Assembly (NCBI GenBank): GCA_002077065.1
Contig: NAJO01000006.1
Span: 930,001-994,000 of the forward strand
Source: Cryoendolithus antarcticus
Lineage: Eukaryota; Ascomycota; Dothideomycetes; Cladosporiales; Cladosporiaceae
Direction: 5' to 3'
DNA length: 64,000 nucleotides
Part shown: piece after piece, positions 31,811-44,100 of the stretch
Position numbering within the stretch: the stretch's first letter is position 1
Layout of the letters: every line of letters starts with the position of its first letter
The notes under the pieces: model-generated
The model's input: the letters and a program-made list of their open reading frames with translations, nothing else
What the model was told of the DNA's origin: nothing
Database searches by the model: none
Position numbers and translations under genes: made by a program

Positions 31811-32728
31811 GTGAGCAGAACTTGGAGGGGTGCATTGCGGTTGGCGCTGGTGAGCGGACTTTGGGGCGTGGCAGTGTGGATTCGTGCAAGTTAGGATTGT
31901 GCGATAGATTGGAGGTGTGTATCAATAGGAGTAGCCATAAGAAGGGCATTGCATACATCAAGGAAGCAAAACCAAACTACGCATTGGCATCCCCTTTTAC
32001 CCCATGTTCATTGATGAGCCTCAATTTGGCCCACTACGTTAAGCACGTGCACACGCGTGTGGTGACTGCCTCAAGACGTCTGACAGACCCACAGACTGTG
32101 AGGAGTATTTAGTGGTCCCTTGAATACTCTTAAATCGATCGAAGATTGGCAGAGACCAGGAGCCGCGATGGTAACGGATGGTAGGGCTCGATTGTCCCTA
32201 TGTGGCTGCACAGCCAACTCTTGAAGCCCAACACTGCGACCCGCACCTGCTCCGCCGCGTAATGACACATCATCTGAGGTTCGAGGCTGGATGTTCAACG
32301 TCAAGCTTGTATGTAGAGGTCACATAGCTAACCACACCGGTGACCAGGCTAGTCTGTGTTGCATGCAGCATGGCCAGCGCCACCAAGGCAAACTCGGACA
32401 CAGCCCACGCCAGCAAGGTAAACTTGCATGCTGAGTGCAGTCGTGGCAGTCTGCGGCATTTCATTACTTTTTTGTTAAATTATCCTGCTTCGCAATGGGC
32501 AGAACTAACATCCAGCTAGCAGCGTAGCAGAGCTCACGCATCTCGACAGTGGACCATTGTAGCACAGCAGATCTACCTCTTTCGCACTCACTTGGGGATC
32601 AGCGGAACGGAACCAGTGCAATGTGCTTGCGCGAACGTCCTGCCGCAGTAGCACGGAAGTGACTCTCATCGACAACATCACAGCAGGGGTCAGGTTGCTG
32701 ATTGTGTTTTCGGAAAGTAGGCGAGAAC
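31811..32728. other. Intergenic: RPB2 3' UTR and HET gene promoter
   Basis: 918 bases. A CACGTG at 32044-32049 directly abuts a perfect 12-bp palindrome at 32050-32061 with an ACGCGT core. Short open frames have no protein character. The HET frame is open a little upstream of its ATG but begins at TTG. Confidence 0.4.
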
Positions 32729-34648
32729 ATGCCCTCAACAGCAGGAGACGTCACATACTTTCAAAGCAATTTCCGGAGGACGTTCAAGGGGTGGTGGCAA
32801 CGCACTCCCACAGGCCCTTACGATTTTCTCAACCATAGCCGGGAGGAGATCAGATTGCTTTGCATTCTCCCAGCCTCGAAGGGCGTCCCAGAGGAAGCCC
32901 TCTTTGCAAGAACTCGCATCGTATCACTGCTAGACAAGCCGCAGTATGAATGCATTTCCTACTGCTGGGGCGATCCGGAGAAGACAGAGATGGTGATATT
33001 TCAAGGGCAGCCTGTCAAAGTCACTTCCAATCTTGCCTCCGCATTGCGCTGCTTCCGAGCGGAAGCAGATGAGGAAGTCTGGCTTTGGGCAGATGCGCTG
33101 TGTATCAACCAGAACAACATCACCGAGCGGAACCAGCAGGTACAGCTCATGGCCAGAATATACTCAGATGCTTCCAACGTGCGCGCATGGATCGAGTGGC
33201 CCGGATGGGAGGAGACAACAATGGGGCTGCTCAGCCCACGTGAGATGCGTCTTGGTGCAGCTTGGCTTCTGGAGGCTACTCTCGACTTCTTCATCTCTGG
33301 GCGTGCAATTCTACCGACTCTGAATGGCGCACAGCTCCCGATGCTCGCCGGTATGAGAGAGTTGTTCTTAAACCCCTTCTGGCAGCGTATCTGGATCACA
33401 CAGGAGCTCGTTCTAGCTAGCAATATAGTCCTTTATTACGGTGCCCTAAGGTACAAGCTTGCAGGCAGGTCCAAATTTCAGCAGCTCACGCAAAACATGC
33501 AAGATCATTGTACTTCTGCCCGGATCGACAAGCGCGATTTCATGGCTTGCGATGGGGCTGCGAAAACGTCCGCTGACGATTTGGAGCGCAAGTGGAGGGT
33601 GCTGAGCGAGATACTCAAGCCATTGTATCGCTATCGGCAGGCAGAAGTGTTGTCAACGCTTAATCGCCTCTGGCATTCATTGATGACTAAGTTCAATCGC
33701 ATTGGAAAGGCTGGTCGAAAGCACGACTATGTCTACGCTATGCTCGGCTTGGTGCCAGCTGATGCAAGGATTGTCCCAGATTACAGCAAGCCTTTCGAGG
33801 AAGTGTATGCAGATAGCACCTTCGCAGTCATGCGTGCGACGAAGGACATGGCGTGCTTACTGGGGGCATCGATGGGGCTACCGAACATGCCGACCTGGGC
33901 AGTGGATTACAGTGAAGGCAGCGCGACTGGCAACTTTGATGTCTTCTCCGGACAGCACTGCGCGGGGAAACATGTCGAGTTCAATTTGCAGAAAGGTCCG
34001 CGGGGGGCAATTATTGTAAATGGAGTACTGTTCGACACTGTCGTGTCCAACATATCGAGCTTTGACCACTGGCAGGAAACGCGCTATTCTAGCGGCGCCG
34101 CTTTTCGGGAGGGCGTTAGAAATCAAGTTCAGAAGGCAGTTGCATTCTACGCGGCGGAATCGAAGGCTCTCTCGCAGTCCGAAGATGTGACCCAGGAGCT
34201 TATTCGCATTCTTGCTTGTGGTGCATCTGGCAATCTGGTGCCTGCCTTATCCTCAGAGGTTCGTCCGGGAAGACTCACTCCCGAGATCTTATTGGAATGC
34301 CATCGCCGCGTCAATTTAGAGATGCGGGACACATCTGTCGAGCGTGAAATGCTCCCACGGCTGTACGGATTTATGGGTGGCAAGAAGCTATTCGTGACTG
34401 CCAACGGTAAATTTGGATTGGCCGAGAAGGAGCTGCAGATTGGGGACCTCACCTGTGTGCTCGGGGGATGTAGCATGCCGTTGTGCGTTCGCTCGGACAT
34501 CCTGGACAGTTCCAAAGTGTACAAGCTGATCAGCCCTTGCTATCTGGACGGCGTCATGGACGGTGAAGCCCTTCGCATCCGCCAGGCGCAGTTGATACGT
34601 GACGGAGTCGATGTGAACAAAGCTGTCGAGCAGATAACCCTGATATAG
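32729..34648 (+). CDS. HET-domain protein (heterokaryon incompatibility type) A
   Basis: 639 residues, single exon from ATG 32729. The HET domain occupies about residues 72-230: YECISYCWGDP, a VTSNLASALRCFR helix, WLWADALCINQNN and a ERNQQVQLMARIY helix, all diagnostic. After it come WQRIWITQELVLA, KHDYVYAMLGLVP and a VDYSE block usual in large fungal HET proteins. The C-terminal 250 residues include a MGGKKLFVTANGKFGLAE strand region found in the same class. Many HET proteins trigger programmed cell death on non-self contact, but most genomic copies have no known role. No NACHT or repeat domain is present. Confidence 0.9.
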   Translation: MPSTAGDVTYFQSNFRRTFKGWWQRTPTGPYDFLNHSREEIRLLCILPASKGVPEEALFARTRIVSLLDKPQYECISYCWGDPEKTEMVIFQGQPVKVTSNLASALRCFRAEADEEVWLWADALCINQNNITERNQQVQLMARIYSDASNVRAWIEWPGWEETTMGLLSPREMRLGAAWLLEATLDFFISGRAILPTLNGAQLPMLAGMRELFLNPFWQRIWITQELVLASNIVLYYGALRYKLAGRSKFQQLTQNMQDHCTSARIDKRDFMACDGAAKTSADDLERKWRVLSEILKPLYRYRQAEVLSTLNRLWHSLMTKFNRIGKAGRKHDYVYAMLGLVPADARIVPDYSKPFEEVYADSTFAVMRATKDMACLLGASMGLPNMPTWAVDYSEGSATGNFDVFSGQHCAGKHVEFNLQKGPRGAIIVNGVLFDTVVSNISSFDHWQETRYSSGAAFREGVRNQVQKAVAFYAAESKALSQSEDVTQELIRILACGASGNLVPALSSEVRPGRLTPEILLECHRRVNLEMRDTSVEREMLPRLYGFMGGKKLFVTANGKFGLAEKELQIGDLTCVLGGCSMPLCVRSDILDSSKVYKLISPCYLDGVMDGEALRIRQAQLIRDGVDVNKAVEQITLI

Positions 34649-34975
34649 GCATCAAACGACGACGTCTATTAGACCGCAGCCGCAGAGCGAATACCGCCGT
34701 CTACGTTCAAATAGATCGTGCGCTCGTGCAGCATCACCTGCAAGCTATTAGTGAATGGTGACAGAGGTAGGTGAACGTAGCAAGGTAAGTGATCTCGTCA
34801 CTGTGCATCCATTTCTTTCTGCACTGCTTCTACACTATGCACTCGATACCGAAGTCTGTTGGATCGGCCGATCATCAGGTCGACACGGTACTCAGAAGAC
34901 TCTGCTGTTGTTCCAGCGTTTTACCCATCTCCAAAGGCAGGCCGACACATCACACCCTGCGATACTGGCGAGTAG
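34649..34975. other. Intergenic between HET gene A and a disordered protein gene
   Basis: 327 bases, nothing recognised. Two overlapping open frames of about 74 codons end within the next gene and look spurious. Confidence 0.4.
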
Positions 34976-36439
34976 ATGATGGATCCGCCGACTCCGCCAC
35001 CAAATCCTGAGCTGGGCACCTATGTCGGCGGGCTCTCCCAAGTGTCGCGCGGGTCACGCCCCAGGACTCCACCGTCAACACCTCTGAGCGCCACGCACGC
35101 GCCGCTAGAAGACTTACCGGACTGCCTCGCCATCAGAGTACCATCGACTGCTACTTCTACTTTCTCGGCAGTGCGTCCCTATCGTGTTCCGGTCGGCTAC
35201 GCACCTGTGTCACCGCAATCGCCAAGCATACACGACCACAAATGGATCCAGCGCCAGCCTCACCATCCCTCGCACCGCTCATTATCGCCACCACCATATC
35301 CAACTAAGCGTATCGTCGACCGGCTGCATATCCCTGCAGTGCTGGCAAGGGAGAAACAGAGATATCAGCATCTCATTCTGGGGAGTCTCATGAGAGATGC
35401 GGGGGGGCTGGTGGATATTGATGGAGAACAGATGCTGGTGGAAGAGAGAGACAGAGAGAAGGTTATGGAACTGAAGAGAAGGGAAGCTAGGGCGAAGTTG
35501 GAGGGTTGGGAGTGGGGTCGGAGAGAGGAGGAGAAAAGAGCGGGCATGGGCCATGTGAGAAGGCCGGTTGGGATGGGTGGGAGCGCTGAAGACGCCGTGG
35601 CGGAGCGGCCGGCTCTGAAAGATGGGACTGTAATGCCTGGACAGACCCAACGACTTCCAGGCGCGGAGATGGAGAAGAGGGTGCTGTCCAGAGATGCCAC
35701 CGTGCCGCTCGAGAGAAGCGCTGCACGTCCTCAAGCCAAGAATACGAGCAGGGCGGTCCCACAGACTATCACGGAATCGAGGCCACGTCTTCGCGGCGGA
35801 GACGCATCACAGATTCCGCATACTCGTGACGGTCTGCTAGACCACACTATCGCCGCAGAGACGTCACACTGGAGTGCATCGACAGAGGCTTCCGGATGTG
35901 TCCCGGCTACACGAGCTGAGAGCAGAAGCGGCATTGCTCGCACCGTGAGTGCGTTGAGAAGCAAGCATCAAACCAGTAGCTCGGCTAGATGCATCAGCCT
36001 GAGGAGGCGCCATGGAAAACATGCCTCATCGAGAAAAGTGAGCAAGGTGCAAGCCGAGAAGTCTCAATTTGTCGTCTCTGCGACTATGGCCATCCCAGCG
36101 CTGCCTAGCAGAGCGTTCGAAGATGCCATAAGCATCGTGGCCTCCTCGCCAGGATCATCAGACGTATCGATCATACAGAGTCGAGAGCATCAGATCCGAC
36201 TCGACAAGCCGCTGCCACCTCTACCTGGCCAAGGTATGGCGTCTGGCGAGCGGGCGACATCGTGCGTTGCCGTGTTCGATCTTGTCAGCCCGACAATCTT
36301 GAGTGCAGACGAGGAGTGGCCGATTTCGCAGAGATCAACGCCTCGTGTGAGATTGAGGAAGTGCAAAGGCAGATCAAATCTCCTAATGGATGGACTGGTG
36401 GATGGGTATCTTGCCACGTGGTGTATCGCACATACATAG
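34976..36439 (+). CDS. Hypothetical disordered protein with a charged helix
   Basis: 487 residues, single exon. I do not recognise it. The N-terminal 110 residues are Pro/Ser-rich. Residues about 112-190 form a likely helix with very high charge (LAREKQRYQHLILGSLMRD, then VEERDREKVMELKRRE) that could be a coiled coil. The remainder is low-complexity and basic with a LRRRHGKH segment and a PLPPLPGQ motif resembling an SH3 ligand near the C-terminus. There is no signal peptide or membrane span. The sense strand is strikingly purine-rich from 35400 to 35700. A real gene is likely because one frame stays open over 1.46 kb while hydrophobic content is low, but no family supports it. Confidence 0.55.
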   Translation: MMDPPTPPPNPELGTYVGGLSQVSRGSRPRTPPSTPLSATHAPLEDLPDCLAIRVPSTATSTFSAVRPYRVPVGYAPVSPQSPSIHDHKWIQRQPHHPSHRSLSPPPYPTKRIVDRLHIPAVLAREKQRYQHLILGSLMRDAGGLVDIDGEQMLVEERDREKVMELKRREARAKLEGWEWGRREEEKRAGMGHVRRPVGMGGSAEDAVAERPALKDGTVMPGQTQRLPGAEMEKRVLSRDATVPLERSAARPQAKNTSRAVPQTITESRPRLRGGDASQIPHTRDGLLDHTIAAETSHWSASTEASGCVPATRAESRSGIARTVSALRSKHQTSSSARCISLRRRHGKHASSRKVSKVQAEKSQFVVSATMAIPALPSRAFEDAISIVASSPGSSDVSIIQSREHQIRLDKPLPPLPGQGMASGERATSCVAVFDLVSPTILSADEEWPISQRSTPRVRLRKCKGRSNLLMDGLVDGYLATWCIAHT

Positions 36440-37181
36440 TACTGCGCTGATTACAGGTTCACTGCGTCGTCCGGTAATAACAAAGAGGAATGCCTAATAG
36501 TGTGGCTCACCGAAGCGCGATGCCGTGTACTATAGATGCCATGATCCCTGTTTCAACTTCTCCCTTGAAGTGAGGTCCATCTCTGCCGCCAAGACCACGC
36601 CTTCACAAGCTCCGGTAAGCTATGGCTCCATTTTTCTCAACGTTCACGGAAAGAGCGGCCACCATCCCTATTGGAGTACGGTCCGCCACCGGTTATGCAC
36701 GATGCAGTCCCTGAGAGCTTCTAGCTCGAGTCGCGTCGTCCTTATCTTCTCCCGTCTCCATCTGGTCTCAGACTGCACAGTCAGCCACTCGCTCCACTCC
36801 TGACGATCGTTCATATTGCCTGGCGCTTTGCTGCCGATTTCACTCGTTTGAGTATTCGCTGTGAGAGCACATTGATCGAAGGAAAGAGAGACACGCGGAG
36901 AATTTGCCAAAGGAGAAGCTGCCAGTTCCCGATCAGCTTGTACCTGCGTCGGTAATCGGAATTATCGTTCAACGGATTGGGGCTCGTGTCAGCACACACC
37001 GGGGAAGCTCGAAGTTCACACACGACTGGATTGGCTTCATCACTCGATAGTACTGGATGCTGTGTGGCTGACCTGGCGGTACTTCGTCAATGGACAGCTC
37101 GTGCTGAAGCAAAGACTAGAGCGACTTGCCATCTCTCCGGCAAGCTGAGGGAAGTAAGAGGAGTTACACACACATAGCCAC
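36440..37181. promoter_or_regulatory. Upstream region of the TM9 protein gene
   Basis: 742 bases between two plus-strand genes; promoter of the TM9 gene and 3' UTR of the previous gene. Open frames are below 95 codons. An (AC)-rich patch lies at 37165-37172. No RNA gene or repeat recognised. Confidence 0.4.
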
Positions 37182-39439
37182 ATGGCTGCCGACTTTCGGA
37201 TCACAATGGCCATCTGGGCAATACTGCTACTTGCGTGTCTGCAATGCGTGCAAGCCTTCTACATACCTGGTAAGCCCTATGGCTTCACCACACAGATTGT
37301 TCAATACTGACACGTTCAGGCTGGTCCATCAAATCATGGCGAGACGGTGATTCCATTCCACTCTTCGTCAACAAGATATACAGCGACAATACTCAGATAC
37401 AATACGCTTACTCCGAGCTACCCTTCGTTTGCGCTCCGAGCGGACGTACGCGGCCCGGTACCGGTCTCATCTCTGGCTCCAATGTTGCTCTCAATCTTGG
37501 AGAGGTGCTGCGAGGAGACCGTATCATGGTGTCCGATTATGAGCTGGAAATGTTGAAGGATGATGAGGCCCACTACCTCTGCAGCCACAAGGTGGACCGG
37601 GCAGGGCTGAGGAAGGCAGTGGAGGTGGTTAAGAACGGGTACATGGCGGAGTGGATCGTGGATAACCTCCCCGCAGCGACGAGCTTTGTGACAGTGGACA
37701 AGAGCCGAAAGTACTACTCTTCGGGCTTCAAAATGGGCCACTCGGACCATGATGCTGTCACTGGGAAACAACGATTCTTCATCAACAATCATGTTACGAT
37801 CGTGATCCGCTACCACACGGCACCTGGACGAGATGGACAACAAGGGAAAAAAGTCATCGTGGGATTCGAAGCATACCCGAAATCGATCGAGGCAGGAAAC
37901 AGAGTGAACGGACTGCCTGCAGACCTGCACAGTGTGCAAAGAGGGATGGAGTTGACCATGGCGCGAAACGCAACGAACATGACCCTAACGAGAGATCTGG
38001 ACACATCGTACACGCCAACGGAGATCGACGACGGAGCGCTGGATGCCACTTTAACAATCCCGTATTCGTACAGCGTCTACTTCCGCGAAGACGAGAAGCT
38101 GGAGTGGGCGAATCGATGGGATCTGTACTTCGTCAACCAGGAAGACGGCACCAAGGTACACTGGCTGGCCATCGTCAACTCGCTTGTCATCCTTGCAGTG
38201 CTCACAGCCATTGTCGCCGTCATATTGGCTCGTACCATTCGTGGCGAGATCAAGGGGCTGACAGAAGGCATGCTGGAGGACGGTAAGATACGTCTTGGCA
38301 AGTTCAGCAAAGGTCTGCGGTCACCACGGAAGAGTAACGAGAAAGGTGGATTGCTCGAACAAGTCGATGCAGACCCAGCAGACGACGCCGCTTCGGATGA
38401 TGAGGCTGCAGAGGACGTGACAGGCTGGAAACTTATCCATGGCGATGTCTTTCGCACACCTGCTCACGGTCATGTACTTGCACCACTGGTCGGCTCTGGT
38501 GTTCAATTGATCATCATGTGCCTTGGGCTTCTCGTACTGTCCTGCTTTGGCGTGCTGAATCCGAGCTTCCGCGGTGGCTTCATCTCTGTCGGCATCTTCC
38601 TCTTCATCCTTGCGGGCGCCTTCAGCGGCTACTTCTCTGGCCGTCTGTACCGTACATTCGGAGGCACACTTTGGAAGCATAATGCTGTAGTCACGGCTTC
38701 TCTCTTCCCTGGCCTCCTCTTTGCAACGATCTTCATCCTCAATCTCTTCGTCTGGGCCAACGCTTCGTCTACTGCCATACCACTGGGCACACTCTTTGCT
38801 CTACTGGCGCTGTGGCTCCTGATACAGTTGCCTCTGGTCTATATCGGCTGCTGGTACGGCTTTGCTCGCGCAGGACCATACAATCACCCCATCAAAGCCA
38901 ACGCTGTCCCTCGCCAAATTCCAGCGCAGCCATGGTACCTCCGCACCCTCCAGGCTATACTCATAGCCGGCAGCATCCCGTTCGCCGTAATGTTTATCGA
39001 GCTCCTATTCGTCTTCCGGAACCTTTGGCAGGACAAAAGCGGGCATTACTACGTCTTTGGTTTCCTGGCAGTGGTATTCGTAATACTAATACTGGTCGTG
39101 ATGGAGACGACGGTCATCGCTGTCTACATACAGCTTTGCGCGGAGGTAAGCTATCACACATCAACAGATCAATGGTGATGAATCACTGACACATTGCAGA
39201 ACCACGCCTGGCACATGCGATCCTTCCTTCTTGGCTCCTCAAGTGCAGTCTGGATCTTCGCCTACTGCGCGTACTACTACACCTACCACTTGCACATACA
39301 GGGCCTGGTCAGTGGCGTACTGTTCTTCTGCTATGCGGGACTCGCTTGTGGAGTCTACGGGCTTGCGATGGGTAGCGTGGGGTTCCTCACTGGGTACGGC
39401 TTTGTGAGAAAAGTCTATGGAGTAGTCAAGGTGGACTGA
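37182..39439 (+). CDS. Transmembrane 9 superfamily protein (Emp70/Tmn type)
   Basis: Three exons (37182-37269, 37320-39145, 39200-39439) encode 717 residues. Introns are 50 nt (GTAAGC, CTGAC, CAG) and 54 nt (GTAAGC, CTGAC, CAG). The signal peptide ends near residue 25 and the mature start FYIPGWSIKSWRDGDSIPLF is a TM9 hallmark. The lumenal EMP70 domain follows (NKIYSDNTQIQYAYSELPF, LGEVLRGDRI, YSYSVYFREDEKLEWANRWD). The first membrane helix is at about 270-292, a cytosolic loop next, then eight more helices; exon 3 supplies the last two and the terminal KVYGVVKVD. TM9 proteins act in Golgi and endosomal sorting and cell adhesion. The K-x-D type C-terminus matches the KXD/E Golgi-retention signal of this family. 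Confidence 0.95.
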
Positions 39440-39735
39440 TTGCCGCATCACGGATGGCGGGCGTTGCAACGAGGCTTCTGGGTTTCATCGATCGAGCAGA
39501 ACTTAGCGGGCGCTTTGGGACATATAGACTTCATGTCGTTGGCGGCTGTATGTAGGCTGGATATTGGTAATGAGAGTATGACCATGCACACTTCACTGGG
39601 TGGTACCTGCTTGCATCTGCCTTTCTGTCCTTGAGAGAGCTCCTGGGGATCGAGACCGCGATATCAAAGATGAGGTTTGCATTACAGGACTGAGGTTAAT
39701 AAAGTGGTACGACACAATTGATAGGTAAAATCCGA

Positions 39736-40566
39736 TCAATTCCAGACCCGTTCAGGTGGCCTTACATAGTATGCATACCACGCGTCCGTGAACGTATACG
39801 ACGCCTCGTAGAAATGTGCACCAATCATCCCAGGTGAAATCAGAATCCATCCCACGTTCTCCTCGGTACATCCGTCAATAGGCTCGTGCACGTTTTCGGG
39901 ACTTGGCTCCTCGATCTGACCAGGGAACGCTTCAGCGTGAGGCGTCCATATCGCGTCTACGAATTTCACCAGCCCGCCGCGAAATGGGTCTTGCTCTGTT
40001 GGCGAGACCACAGCGTTCAACGCGTGTTCGTCGACTTGGACGAAGTAATTGTAGCGTGGGCCGCTGAGCTGGAGTTTATGGTCAGTAGCGCGAGGTTGCT
40101 CGGTCTGGATAGCCATAGCGGCCCAGTCCTTGAACAGAGAGCGAAGTTGGTTTATGGGGATGTCTTCCAGCGTCGGACGGTCGTCTACAAACGTCCATGC
40201 GAGACTATCGAGAGCTTCAGGCGCGTCGGACTTGAGAATCTGATCTCGAGTTCGCTGGGTTATGATTTGCTTGAAGCGCTCCCAGGCTACGTCGTCTTCG
40301 TAGGAGCAGCGGTAGATGACCCAGCCCCATTTGTCGTGCTTGTCTTCCACTGGACCATCATGGATGTTGCGGGATGGGGACCGCAAGGGTAGGGTGACTC
40401 TCGCCGACTGGACAAATGCGCGACTTTGGAGGGTCTGTTGTGGCGAGGGTCTTCCAGCGGTCCATCCACACAGAGCCGCAGTTGCGTGCAGTCTGAGCTG
40501 GCGCAATGGGACGGCTGGGACTAGTATCTTCTGGGCGATTGCGATCCTCGAACAGACAGCTAGCAT
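39736..40566 (-). CDS. Conserved fungal hypothetical protein, possibly mitochondrial
   Basis: 276 residues, single exon from ATG 40566. The first 65 residues are basic, Ala/Leu-rich and lack acidic residues, as in a mitochondrial presequence. The body begins at KWGWVIYRCSYEDDVAWERFK, an opening I associate with a widespread unnamed fungal family, followed by DSLAWTFVDDRPTLEDI, an LRSLFKDWA helix and RYNYFVQVDEHALNAVV. The C-terminus contains WILISPGMIGAHFYEASY and YYVRPPERVWN. No catalytic motif is recognised. It is convergent with the TM9 gene; an AATAAA at 39698-39703 lies between the two stops. Confidence 0.7.
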   Translation of the reverse strand: MLAVCSRIAIAQKILVPAVPLRQLRLHATAALCGWTAGRPSPQQTLQSRAFVQSARVTLPLRSPSRNIHDGPVEDKHDKWGWVIYRCSYEDDVAWERFKQIITQRTRDQILKSDAPEALDSLAWTFVDDRPTLEDIPINQLRSLFKDWAAMAIQTEQPRATDHKLQLSGPRYNYFVQVDEHALNAVVSPTEQDPFRGGLVKFVDAIWTPHAEAFPGQIEEPSPENVHEPIDGCTEENVGWILISPGMIGAHFYEASYTFTDAWYAYYVRPPERVWN

Positions 40567-41139
40567 CGCTCAGGAAGTCTGTTTCCCTGCGGTCGCGATT
40601 CTTGCGTCTTACGGAGTGGTCGGTACTGGCAGCTGTAGTCGCAAGCTCGGACCAGCGTGTCACCTCACGCGCAAGATAGAGTTCAGGCACACCCGTTGCA
40701 GGACCATATTGACTGAGGACGAGGCGTGAGGCCTCACTTCACTCCGCCTCTTCTTACTTCATAGAAACAATCACGAGAGATTTTGACAGCTGGACTGCAG
40801 TGCCAGGAGCAACGATGTATGAGGACTTGACTAACGATATGAGGCGACGATACAACTAGACGACCGACTACGACTCGCGACTTGGGAGAGGGGAGTGTGA
40901 GGACGGAAGATCAGGCTGCGTGGGGAAGTGAGGAGGCGGAGTGAAGGCTGAGCAGGGTGAGGCGAGTGAGGACGTCGGTATCTGGGTGAGGGAGATCGGG
41001 ATTTCACGAGACTTCGCCACGACTACGACATTCACCCGAACTACGACTCTAGGATCCTTCTCGCCACCCCTCCTCAATCTCAAAGCAACGACGCGAGGTC
41101 GCTGATATAAGCGTGGAGACCGCCTCTGGGTTCACCGAC
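40567..41139. promoter_or_regulatory. Divergent promoter region upstream of the ULS1-like gene
   Basis: 573 bases between outward-pointing genes. The ULS1 frame extends upstream of its ATG to a GTG at 41113. The region has no other recognised element. Confidence 0.4.
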
Positions 41140-44100
41140 ATGGCAGACCTCACTTCCCGCGAAGGCATCGAGGAGGAGCTGGCCTTTCAAGACTTCCTGA
41201 TTGACTCTCTCGAGGAGGCGTCTGAAAGCTATGGGGAACGCCTGGCGGAGATTGAGGCAGCGAAGCGAGAGTTAAACGAGAGACTACAGGCATTTGAGCA
41301 GAGTGAAATGCAAGGTGCGGGCACAGATGGCTATGGTGGTGGACCTGTGGGTTACGGCAACGGCGCTTTGAGCTATGATGGTGCGAACGACAGACCATCA
41401 TATCCAATACTTGGAGCGCCAGGCAACAGTCGCGTTTCTTCCGGCTCTTCGAATAGTGGATACGGCGGCGGGTCAGGACTGAAGAGAGCCAGGCCAGAGA
41501 GCAGCGCGTACCCAGACTATCCTTCGAAACGGAATACACCGGAGCCTTCGTCTGCCGGTACGCCATCATCACATGGATCGTTTGACTGGCCTACAATGGA
41601 TCAGCCTGCGAACACTGCTGCAGGCAATGGCATGGAGGCTGCGAAGCGGCGGCAGATGGCGGCCGAGGCTGCGATTGCGAGGCAATTGGCAGCGCGAAGA
41701 GCAGACGAGGAGTTCGCGAGAAGCTTGAGTGGACAGAGTGGCGGTGTGGTGGCGAGCTCGAGCCGAGGTCTCTCAGGAGTTCAGACTACTCTGAGAGGCG
41801 ATGGTAGCTGGGCTCGACCACCTCTACCAACGGCGGTAAAGCAGGAGAGTAGGCCAGTGTTCGGACAGAGCAACGGCTATCATATACAGCCTACGCCGGT
41901 AAACGGACAGAGCAGCGGTCATCGCTCACAGTCAAATTCGCTGTATGGTGCGCCCGGCAGCCACCTTCCGAAGCCGAGTCAGTCGCACCAACAGAACAGT
42001 GGACAGGGTCATCACGTCAAGCCGGAGTCAGGCTATGGCCACAGCCATCACAATGGCATCAAGCGTGAGCCTTCTCTGGCTCTGCCACCACAACAATTAC
42101 CGCAACGTACGCGCGCGCAAGTCGTCGATCTGACAGGAGACGGCAGCGATGACGACGATGGACTGGCTGAGATTCTTCCGCACCATTTCACGCCTAACGG
42201 CCGTGGCTTAGTCGCGCGCAACCAGACACTTCCAAGCATACATGGCCAGCAGCTTCCAGGATTATCACCAAATGTCTCGAACGGCATGTATACGGCAGCA
42301 AACCCGATGCAGATGCCTGGAGCCTACCCTGGTAGTCCATCGATGCCTTCAGTCTATGGTGGACAGCCGGTATATAATCGTCTGCCTCCGCTGCCTTCCA
42401 CGCCACAAGTACCTGTGCCACAGCCAAACGCAGGATCGCTACATATGATGCCTGGTGAGACGCCAGGACAATTCATCGCGCGCCTGTCTGGACGCGCCGT
42501 GAATGGCGCAGCGAACACACTCGGATCGACTGTCAACCAGCTCAACGGCCTCATCAATGGTCCCTACGCGAGACCGATCAACCTCGACGACGACGACAGT
42601 GACGTTGAATTTGCAGGTTACGGCACACGCGCACCTGGCTACCAAGGTCATGACGACCTGTACAACACGCGCTACAACGCCATCCACGATCACAACCCTG
42701 AGAAGACGCGCGAAGAGATCAACGCCTTGCTTGACAACATTCGCCCTGATGATGACATGCCCGAAGAGCTCCTCGTCAAAACGCCGGCGTCGATGAACGT
42801 CACTCTGCACAAGTACCAGGAACTTGGTCTAACTTGGATGAAGGGCAGTGAGGAGGGCGCGAATAAGGGCGGCATCCTCGGCGACGATATGGGCCTAGGA
42901 AAGACCATACAGATGATCTCGCTGATGGTGACACGCAAGTCAGAAGATCCTCGCTGCAAGACGAATCTGATTGTGGCGCCCGTCGCGCTGCTACGCCAAT
43001 GGAAGCAGGAGATCGCGACCCGCATCAAGACTGGGCGGCATGCACTTACAGTCTTCACGCACCATGGTCAGGGCAAAGCGAAGAGCTTCGATGCGTTGAG
43101 GAAGTATGATGTCGTGCTGACGACTTTCGGCAGCCTAGCCAGCGAGCTGAAGAAACGGGAGGCCTTTGCCCTGCGCAAGAAGAATGACCCTACTGCACGA
43201 CCATATCCACGCGAGCAGTGCGCGCTCATTGGCGAGGACAATCACTGGTATCGTGTTATCCTTGACGAAGCGCAGAACATCAAGAACAAGAGCACGCAGT
43301 CAGCCAAAGCTGCTTGTTCGTTACAAGCCACGTATCGCTGGTGCATGACTGGCACGCCCATGATGAACAATGTCGAGGAGCTGTACTCACTGATCCGCTT
43401 CCTCCGTATCAGACCGTACAACGTCTGGGAGACCTTCCGCAAGGACTTCACACAGCCTCTCAAGTCGTCTGATGACGGTTTCCGCGGTCAAGCGATGAAG
43501 AAGCTTCAGACGCTGTGCGTAAAGCTGATGATTCGGCGTACGAAGAAGAGTGAGTTCCAAGGCAAGCCGATCATCGTGCTCCCAGAGCGTACCACCGAAG
43601 TCGACAATCCTGTCTTCAACGACGATGAGAAGAGTCTGTATACCGCGCTCGAGACCAAGACCGCTGTGCAATTCAACCGCTACCTCAAAGCTGGCACAGT
43701 CGGACGTTCATATACCGCGATTTTGGTCCTTCTACTACGCCTTCGCCAAGCTTGCTGTCATCCGCATCTTATCAAAGACTTCAGCGTCTCTGAAGCTGCT
43801 GGAGTGACTATTGCAGACATGGAAGCATTGGCCAAGGAGCTCTCGGAGCAAGTTATCTCTCGCATCAAGGACACTGACGGCAACTTCGAGTGTCCGATCT
43901 GCCTTGACGCTTGCACGAATCCGGCCATCTTCGTCCCCTGTGGTCACGACACCTGCCGTGACTGCTTCGCTACCCTCGCCGATCCTGCCAATGCTACTGC
44001 AGTTGGTGAAGCAGATGGTGAGGGTGGCGCTTCTGTCAAGTGCCCGCACTGCCGCGCTAAGGTTGATCCGAAGAGGATTACCGATTTCAACAGCTTCAGA

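Noticed and set aside
34664..34745. Possible tRNA T-loop GTTCAAAT
   Set aside because: Flanking bases do not pair and no A box or acceptor stem is present.
36525..36803. 92-codon frame upstream of the TM9 gene
   Set aside because: No homology blocks, no consistent codon preference, overlaps an equally long antisense frame.
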